Shown here piece after piece: positions 8,401 to 11,553 of a stretch of 11,553 nucleotides of DNA (position 1 is its first letter; each line of letters begins with the position of its first letter). The notes below the pieces were generated by a model. It searched no databases, was not told the DNA's origin, and saw only the letters and a program-made list of their open reading frames with translations. Origin of the DNA: Erysipelotrichaceae bacterium UBA6182 (GTDB lineage Bacteria > Bacillota_I > Bacilli_A > Erysipelotrichales > Erysipelotrichaceae); contig DITO01000031.1 in assembly GCA_002422065.1 (NCBI GenBank), positions 1 to 11,553 of the forward strand. Direction: 5' to 3'. Both the position numbers and the translations under genes were made by a program.

Positions 8401-11211
8401 TGTGTTCGATTCCATACTGGTGACTTTTATTCTAATGGTCTGTTTATCTTCAGAAACAGTGAATTTATTACTTGCCAGTATACCTAAATAGGATAATGAC
8501 AGTGCTGTAATTTGATAACCCGTTGGATTATCAAATTCAATCTTGATGAAATAATCTTCACCTGGCATGACATAATCTAAAGATTCATCAAATGCATCGA
8601 CAATCTTTAAACTATCTACAAATATATCGCCATTGACAAAAGCATAACCAACGTTATTGCCGTTGATATCAAATGCTCTCGCTTGGTTATAATTATGTCC
8701 TTCAATCTTTTCAACGACAAATTCTGTGGTACCGCCTTTATATTCAGAACCAATCCTAAATTCTACTCTGATTTCTGTTTGAGTCGTTACCGCACTCACA
8801 GTAAAGTATTCACCATTAATCAATACACGCGTAAATGTCATTTGCTGTGGATTATCCACTACGATTTCCATGACCAATGTATCGCCTTCAGTTAACTTTT
8901 CAGTATTGATGACATTGGTTGAAATGACAGTGATATAAGGAGCAGTATAAATACTTGAGGTAGCTTTAACAGTTTGAATACCCAATCCATCCTTTAAATC
9001 ATAAGCATAGGTAATTTCTACCACATATTCTAAATCAGGATCTAGATTCGTAAATGAGATGACATCAAAACTTGATAGTGAGGCTTGAGTGACACCATTC
9101 TTCTTCACGACAGCACTCGTGATTTGACCCACTTCATCAAGATCGACGACTTCAACGGTTGCATCAATGGACATGTAATCAGACTCAATGGTTGAAATTT
9201 GGATGGTTGGTATTTGTTTTGCCAATGTATGTAGGGTGAATGATTGTGAACCTGATTGAACACCATTTCCATCTGTCAAATCATAGGTATAGCTAATCTT
9301 GATGGTATAGTCATGATTTGTTAATAAGTCTTCAATTTTGGATAGTGTAAATTCGTTATAATCAGTGACAAGTGTTGCACCATCAAATAATTCAATGTTG
9401 GTCAGTGTTGCACCTTCTAGACCATTTTGATTGAATATGAAATCAAATGAAACGTCTGTCTGGTTAATCACTAAATGATTGAGTATAGAGACTGGGGGTT
9501 GTTTTGCAAGTGTTAAAATAGGGGTTGTGACACGTATTTCTTGTTGTCCCATGCCATCATTCAAATTGTATGTATAAAGAACAACCAATGTGTAGTTGTT
9601 ATTTGACAATAAGTCACTAAAGATTCGAGTGCTGAGATCTGTAAGTGATTTGATTAAAGTTTGTCCTTGATAAAGTGTTATGGAGGTTAATGAACCTACA
9701 AGATCAGCATCAACAATTTCAAGAGCAAATTGAAAATTTGCCTGTTGAATATTCAAATCCTTGATATTAACGAGAGGGATTTGTTTTTCCAAAGTTTTAA
9801 ATTGTTGTGTGATGACTAGGGTTTGAGTTCCTTGGCCATCGTTTAAATCATAAGTATAACTGACTTCTAAAATATAAATTGTATTGGATTGAAGATTTTC
9901 AATCGATCTTAATTCGAGGTTTGTAAGTGTTTTAACTTCTACTTGATTTTTTAGGACCCTAATCTTGGATAAAGCACCAACCAAGTCTGTATCCACAATA
10001 CTTAAACCGAACGAAATTGCTTCTTGTCCAGAGACAATATTACTGATGGTTAGGGAGGGTGCAGCTTTTGTCAAAGTTGAAAACATCTGTTTGCTGATGA
10101 CAGTTTGCGGACCTTTTCCATCATTCAGATCATAAACGTAAGTCACTCTAATTTCATACTCTGTATCACTGAGTAATTCATTGAATTCAAGTGTCTCAAA
10201 AGTTGATAGCGTATGAACTAAAATATTATCTTTATAAATTTTTATTGTTGTTACAGAACCTTCCTCAACAAAGTCGTTGATGACATAAGTGAATGTGGTT
10301 GATTCTTGTGTTGGTGAAGTTGAAATCTCTATCAACGCTTGTGTATAAAACGCTAGTTTTGATAACACGCTCAACTTTTGATGATTTCCATCCAGCATGT
10401 CATATTTCATGATGACTGCATATTGATAAAGCGTATCAATTTCAAGATCTTCAAAGATAACGTTATTAAGTCCTTCTGACAAATCAAATGCATCAACGAT
10501 ATCAGTACCATCATATAGAACAACTTTTGCATAACCTTGGATAGTTTCTAGTACTTTTTGATTATCACTCATTGCGACTGACATTGTTACAGAAGTTGTA
10601 TGTATGTTAAATGCGCTCACTTCAATCAGTGGAGCTTGAGTAAATCCTACACCAACCTTTACGGTTTGATTGCCTTCAATAGGAACATCTTTAATCGCTG
10701 TACCATCTACATATTTGATTTGATCAATTGTAAACTCTTTGATCCCTATGATTTCACCGGATGTAACTTCCATAATCAAGTTTTCAGAATTAGATCCATC
10801 CTCAAATTGGAAGGATTGATACTTAACACCATTGATCGTAAAGGATAGTATTTCATAACTTGTTGGATTGTATACTTTGACAGTGATATAAAGTGTTTCA
10901 TTCACATCAGCAAAGTAGTTCGCCATCGGAGTTGTATCTGTTTGATAGGTTGTTTGAATTTCAGTCTCGATTGTTTCTCCTCCGAAATTATCAAATGGAT
11001 CATCTTGATCGATTTCATGTGAAAGTGCAATATTTTCACGATGAGTGCTAACTGTGGTTAAATCCTTAGTGATGACCATACCCTGATAAACAGGGGTAAC
11101 CACATTAGGATCAATAATAGATGGATCCAGTCCATCACATCCAGCTAATAATAAACTAAAAAACACCAGCATCAACAGGTTTATGAATAATTTACTTTTA
11201 TTAATTTTCAT
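2500..11211 (-). CDS. Giant surface lipoprotein with FN3/Ig-like and GLUG beta-solenoid repeats
   Basis: This 2903-residue protein (roughly 320 kDa) begins with a short lysine-rich n-region, a hydrophobic core and the lipobox LAGC at 22-25. It should be exported by Sec, lipidated on Cys25 and displayed outside. Domains, by residue: N-terminal module about 96-178; six FN3/Ig-like units 192-757; modules B and C 758-972; GLUG solenoid D1 974-1301; two FN3-like units 1303-1491; B and C 1491-1706; D2 1708-2001; four FN3-like units 2003-2376; B and C 2378-2591; D3 2594-2903. Solenoid rungs show YVGGLAG- and IGGIVGN-type motifs and end in a WD-x-D-x-W motif. There is no LPXTG or C-terminal membrane segment, so anchoring is by lipid only. 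No catalytic motif is visible. A role in adhesion or surface binding is inferred. An in-frame GTG at 11256 would add 15 residues, but it is rejected because the promoter overlaps it and the ATG at 11211 has the better-placed RBS. Confidence 0.88.
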   Translation of the reverse strand: MKINKSKLFINLLMLVFFSLLLAGCDGLDPSIIDPNVVTPVYQGMVITKDLTTVSTHRENIALSHEIDQDDPFDNFGGETIETEIQTTYQTDTTPMANYFADVNETLYITVKVYNPTSYEILSFTINGVKYQSFQFEDGSNSENLIMEVTSGEIIGIKEFTIDQIKYVDGTAIKDVPIEGNQTVKVGVGFTQAPLIEVSAFNIHTTSVTMSVAMSDNQKVLETIQGYAKVVLYDGTDIVDAFDLSEGLNNVIFEDLEIDTLYQYAVIMKYDMLDGNHQKLSVLSKLAFYTQALIEISTSPTQESTTFTYVINDFVEEGSVTTIKIYKDNILVHTLSTFETLEFNELLSDTEYEIRVTYVYDLNDGKGPQTVISKQMFSTLTKAAPSLTISNIVSGQEAISFGLSIVDTDLVGALSKIRVLKNQVEVKTLTNLELRSIENLQSNTIYILEVSYTYDLNDGQGTQTLVITQQFKTLEKQIPLVNIKDLNIQQANFQFALEIVDADLVGSLTSITLYQGQTLIKSLTDLSTRIFSDLLSNNNYTLVVLYTYNLNDGMGQQEIRVTTPILTLAKQPPVSILNHLVINQTDVSFDFIFNQNGLEGATLTNIELFDGATLVTDYNEFTLSKIEDLLTNHDYTIKISYTYDLTDGNGVQSGSQSFTLHTLAKQIPTIQISTIESDYMSIDATVEVVDLDEVGQITSAVVKKNGVTQASLSSFDVISFTNLDPDLEYVVEITYAYDLKDGLGIQTVKATSSIYTAPYITVISTNVINTEKLTEGDTLVMEIVVDNPQQMTFTRVLINGEYFTVSAVTTQTEIRVEFRIGSEYKGGTTEFVVEKIEGHNYNQARAFDINGNNVGYAFVNGDIFVDSLKIVDAFDESLDYVMPGEDYFIKIEFDNPTGYQITALSLSYLGILASNKFTVSEDKQTIRIKVTSMESNTTIHINLSAFTYTVDQESKTKNVDNVSDFIVCVVNSNYQMIYTPLDLANMRRGYSYKLANDIDLTDYNWIPKDLNYIVLDGNGFAINNLRNVKTYTDTYVYYGLFSSLYASTIKNLTMNDVLIMITVNNSTTQQNYDSRVGALAGSIGSSSIENVNINGEISVTNNTTTYGSYVGGLAGQIDGTSIEKSYMDMMISNDDYYTGLIAGYAWRTNVNQVFIEGSVFGKEYVGGIFGSSNNSKITNTYVYANLTSTASTGGLIGYASSTLIEDSYYIGNMYTTYTWGNGGLTGNAYGTSITNSFSHVKNQSLGALYSFDSGSVATGVYTTGNDSYSTTLDLAGIVEVMKLVWDLDLWSFKGVLPVLKWEPTIRIIDVVSHETSISFDVTSTDFDQVGEIISVELYLGNSLVQTLTDFSSLLFSNLRYNTEYRIKVTYMYDYHDGQGETEIYDYIDIKTLPTTGSPEVVIKDVVVGSNTVSFELNIKDPNHVGSILSVELFNLDGLLMDTLDSFADLSFENLESNTSYRVVVTYQFDLGDSYGAQQLVTKQTFRTNPYFELNETTVLNTEAVITGDTIVIELAVDNPDGVQFTGVTINGIIYPINHYDTDSIRIDLEANESLGMGEVTLEIDNLLATFESRALVYAFDSNNEVMIFINGDIYVQDIRALNLNGELLEYAMNGESYIAEISLYNPSGYDIPQIVLNGSTILSTSNKYSINADKNIIKVELVLYVNQYTTYQNVYISSINYSNTHMNETKTRQVSGINTFIPIVKSRDIRTISNANELKLMVPGYIYKLTSDINMQGVSWTPLMNFYGVFDGNHHVISNLSIVKTFEDTTAYVGLFGSTSGAIIKNVQLTNVNFVITIKSSGTGNYEGRIGAIVGYAYSSIIKNVIVNANISADNQTGFYSTHTGGIAGYLSGSVIDIAQISGNYLGQSYVGAVVGNTDSSKLSNIYTNATIVGNNYAGTFVGQLYNSELRNSFANGIVNYYGFVGYVNSSSIIENVISMSKMPDGNYAYDYNNQQKSYDVYSPTYSSNGTIISYDQMIAIMKTKWDLNVWSFGEDIPMLKFIPKAFFTSVVADIDGVVFNFNIKDFQQVGELVGIELRQNGTTIQTLTDLSVRKFDVLRYSTEYEIVLIYEYVFDELLGSETIEFKHKFMTADKENVPTVDFIDVIPTQESVIFDLVINDTLEIGVLNAIRLLDGTGVIQSLTNLSTRGFTNLLSNHEYIIEVEYAYDFDDGFGFNTLVRRYEFETGSKATPYFTNVFLTPQNDAILISNVTVSDLDDLLVFVAYRLYKNTTLIKTSSEESFSVFDGLLSSNTYRFEMEYQYNLNDGYGTRTLVHVQEIATIASQIPTVNLVTSASQTVITYNASLIDLDMVGTIKRIDLYNNLGVQVGTRTTTSGTFTGLTSYQSYEVRTYYEYSKNDGTNPVQLVHKQTVKTSPELSIDSMSILNTEAIIVGDTLVLRVYLNNPSAILFRSGVINGVTYQVSSASPDVIRFDISVGSQFDGGATILEVTSLTGSIEQDQFSIPMTTSNTIEVMINGEINILSVQSLDLNYQAFDYYSKYTNYYLAIQFDNPTGYTVESIKIEIYGYGEQTYTNIVYDQVNQIAYVSMVSGGYDIEVISVTQFTYSNENLPSRNRVSSKNCFFTLVSSLTPIEIDTPQELQAMTNGKVYKLMSDIDLTGFNWQPIMNFKGVFDGNGYAINNLNIVKTYEDTTTYVGLFGNVSNSVIKNIDLNNVNIIVNTKSAANLSYEMYVGGLAGHLNDYTQISNVDINGYVSGTNTTNSSSYIGGISGYIIGFVYISQSSYQGELYSNTISSARIGGIVGNMYSRSLITNSYANIKITGNANYAGGIIGYASNVSSVTNSYSVGSISNYSGYSGGMIGYIYDGCYLSNVYSNVQRSGSNIISVGYNYGCILNQVYSLVYGTNQIILTHENMLIAVESSWDHDIWDFVNTDLDGNPTLK
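2503..4080 (-). repeat. B-C-D cassette 3 of the giant lipoprotein (C-terminal)
   Basis: Module B opens with ILNTEAIIVGDTLV and keeps LNNPSA and GVINGVTYQV, ending in NGEINILS. Module C has YYLAIQFDNPTGY. Module D has YKLMSDIDLTGFNW and GVFDGNGYAINNL, rungs such as YIGGISGY, IGGIVGN and YAGGIIGY, and closes with WDHDIWDF followed by GNPTLK at the very C-terminus. The protein stops at the cap motif, with no further domain or anchor. Confidence 0.75.
4085..5205 (-). repeat. FN3/Ig-like tandem array 3 (four units)
   Basis: Units start near 5205, 4920, 4635 and 4350. Their signature segments are YEYVFDELLGSE (degenerate), YAYDFDDGFGFN, YQYNLNDGYGTR and YEYSKNDGTNPVQ. The units keep the length and strand spacing of array 1 but are more divergent in the DG loop. 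Confidence 0.7.
5210..6740 (-). repeat. B-C-D cassette 2 of the giant lipoprotein
   Basis: Module B opens with VLNTEAVITGDTIV, keeps AVDNPDG and VTINGIIYPI, and ends in NGDIYVQD. Module C has LEYAMNGESYIAEISLYNP and SGYDI. Module D has YKLTSDINMQGVSW and GVFDGNHHVISNL, rungs such as TGGIAGYLSGSVID and YVGAVVGNTDSSKLSNIY, and closes with WDLNVWSF and IPMLKF. Its start is clearly closer to cassette 3 than to cassette 1 (shared 'NFxGVFDGN' and 'TTxYVGLFG'). Confidence 0.72.
6740..7305 (-). repeat. FN3/Ig-like tandem array 2 (two units)
   Basis: Two units of about 95 residues start near 7305 (IIDVVSHETSISFDV) and 7020 (VVIKDVVVGSNTVSFEL). They keep the signature strands as YMYDYHDGQGE and YQFDLGDSYGAQ, the latter with DG changed to DS. 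They link the first solenoid to the second B-C-D cassette and form the shortest of the three stalks. Confidence 0.7.
7310..8940 (-). repeat. B-C-D cassette 1 of the giant lipoprotein
   Basis: Module B (about 8940-8615) has INTEKLTEGDTLV, then VVDNPQQ, then VLINGEYF and a closing NGDIFVDS. Module C (about 8612-8295) has LDYVMPGEDYFIKIEFDNP and ends before IYTPLDLANM. Module D (about 8290-7310) opens with YKLANDIDLTDYNW and VLDGNGFAINNL, then carries GLUG-type rungs such as YVGGLAG and VGGIFGSSNNSKITNTYV, and closes with WDLDLWSF and LPVLKW. GLUG repeats are known to build right-handed beta-solenoids in secreted bacterial proteins. Confidence 0.75.
8942..10638 (-). repeat. FN3/Ig-like tandem array 1 (six units)
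   Basis: Six consecutive units of about 92-96 residues start near 10638, 10342, 10064, 9782, 9503 and 9212. Each opens with a P-(S/L/T)-(hydrophobic)-x-I strand and has a mid-unit acidic (D)-x-(D)-x-VG-x-(I/L) motif, an L-x-N-(L) turn and a closing strand pair around Y-x-Y-D-L-N-D-G-x-G-x-Q. Unit 1 is the most divergent (KYDMLDGNHQ). Unit length and strand pattern fit an FN3/Ig-like beta-sandwich. The repeats are diverged at DNA level, so they look old and not recently amplified. Confidence 0.75.
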
Positions 11212-11215
11212 GGTA

Positions 11216-11221
11216 CCCTCC
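11216..11221 (-). promoter_or_regulatory. Ribosome binding site that fixes the lipoprotein start
   Basis: On the minus strand GGAGGG lies 4 nt before the ATG at 11211-11209. It is a strong Shine-Dalgarno match at short but acceptable spacing, and it places the start immediately before a canonical lipoprotein signal peptide. Confidence 0.8.
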
Positions 11222-11246
11222 GAGGTATTAAGCCAATTATAACTCC

Positions 11247-11275
11247 ATACTATCACTACCTCCTAATTAAGTCAA
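11247..11275 (-). promoter_or_regulatory. Sigma-A-type promoter of the giant lipoprotein gene
   Basis: The minus strand shows a -35 TTGACT (11270-11275), a 17-bp spacer and a -10 TAGTAT (11247-11252) preceded by TG one base upstream, so it also has an extended -10. Transcription would start near 11240, giving a leader of about 30 nt that contains the GGAGGG site. A second TATAAT lies at 11236-11241 but has no matching -35. An AGGAGGT sequence lies inside the spacer and would not be in the transcript. Confidence 0.65.
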
Positions 11276-11383
11276 TCTTGTATAAATGATTATGCATTTA
11301 TGAATGAATCCTGAAATAAAGTAAATTTTGAAATTAGTTCTTCCCATAAACATTCATATATTTTCAAATCTTCATTGAAGTAT

Positions 11384-11417
11384 AAAAGAGAACTCCAAGT
11401 TTTCTGCTGGAATTCTC
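11384..11417 (-). terminator. Terminator of the partial right-end gene
   Basis: GAGAA-c-TCCA (11388-11397) pairs with TGGA-a-TTCTC (11408-11417), giving 9 bp interrupted by one mismatch around a 10-nt loop. On the minus strand the stem runs into TTTTAT (complement of 11382-11387). It lies about 40 nt after the stop codon of the partial gene and would isolate it from the lipoprotein gene. Confidence 0.6.
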
Positions 11418-11457
11418 AATTTATGATTGATTAAATATAGTTCATTTATCATATGAA

Positions 11458-11553
11458 TTAATACAAGACTTCAATACCATCATGCACAGTAATCTCACTC
11501 TTCAACGCTTCCACAAATGCATTATAACTCCATAACTCATTGACCCATAATCC
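11458..11553 (-). CDS. C-terminal end of an unidentified protein (partial)
   Basis: The minus strand is open from the window edge to a TAA at 11460-11458, giving 31 residues that begin GLWVNELWSYNAF and end in DGIEVLY. The frame is consistent with coding sequence, and a terminator-like hairpin follows at the expected distance, which supports a real gene end. The fragment is too short to recognise. It has no membrane segment or anchor motif. Its start and most of its length lie to the right of this window. Confidence 0.6.
   Translation of the reverse strand, partial: GLWVNELWSYNAFVEALKSEITVHDGIEVLY

Noticed and set aside
9830..9870. EF-hand or dockerin-type calcium loop in the DLNDGxG motif
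   Set aside because: The spacing does not fit DxDxDG with its downstream Glu, and the unit is a beta-type repeat. A different metal site remains possible and is listed as a speculation only.
2500..11211. CRISPR array or DNA-level tandem repeats suggested by recurring short words such as CCATC
   Set aside because: The periodic words come from codons of the conserved D-G motif in protein repeats about 280 bp apart; there are no identical direct repeats with short spacers.
432..11211. Mycoplasma-type genetic code (UGA = Trp)
   Set aside because: Trp codons are TGG throughout and both long frames are uninterrupted by TGA, so the standard code suffices.
11212..11256. 15-residue N-terminal extension starting from GTG at 11256
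   Set aside because: It would put polar residues before the signal peptide, its SD is only 1 nt from the GTG, and the DNA is better explained as promoter and leader.
11236..11534. Identical 14-mer ATTATAACTCCATA at 11236-11249 and 11521-11534
   Set aside because: One copy lies in a promoter region and the other in a coding end, flanks do not match, and a 14-mer repeat in AT-rich DNA of this length can arise by chance.

Overview
The window is AT-rich, low-GC DNA from what looks like a Firmicutes/Mollicutes-type bacterium. The best guess is a wall-less Acholeplasma- or Izemoplasma-like organism, but this is inferred from style and not proven. Supporting signs are the strong AGGAGG-type ribosome binding sites, sigma-A-type promoters, U-tract hairpin terminators, strong AT bias and a giant lipoprotein without any sortase anchor. 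Tryptophan is read from TGG and no in-frame TGA interrupts the genes, so the Mycoplasma UGA=Trp code is not needed.

All intact genes read leftward (minus strand), each apparently with its own promoter and/or terminator. From right to left: (1) 11458-11553, the last 31 codons of an unidentified gene, followed by a hairpin terminator at 11384-11417. (2) 2500-11211, a giant 2903-residue surface lipoprotein with its own promoter (TTGACT-N17-TAGTAT), a strong RBS and a terminator near 2407-2440. (3) 2169-2499, an intergenic region with the promoter of the next gene and an unexplained hairpin. (4) 432-2168, a 578-residue DUF262-DUF1524 protein of the GmrSD/SspE-like nuclease superfamily, with a very good terminator at 329-360. 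(5) 117-331, a plus-strand stretch that reads as the degraded, frameshifted C-terminus of a protein, perhaps a serine recombinase.

The lipoprotein dominates the window. After a lipobox (LAGC) and an N-terminal module it runs through twelve FN3/Ig-like units of about 95 residues, grouped 6 + 2 + 4. Each group is followed by the same cassette: a module B with an 'NTE...GDT' signature, a module C with an '(F/Y)(D/N)NP(T/S)GY'-type signature, and a module D built of GLUG-type beta-solenoid rungs closed by a 'WD-x-D-x-W' motif. The protein therefore looks like a three-bead fibre with stalks of different length, lipid-tethered at the N-terminus and ending directly in the last solenoid. An adhesin or cell-surface binding role is the natural inference, but no ligand can be read from the sequence.

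The genes show no obvious functional link. The DUF262-DUF1524 gene is probably a stand-alone anti-phage or modified-DNA restriction gene, and the possible recombinase remnant beside it fits an accessory, exchange-prone locus.
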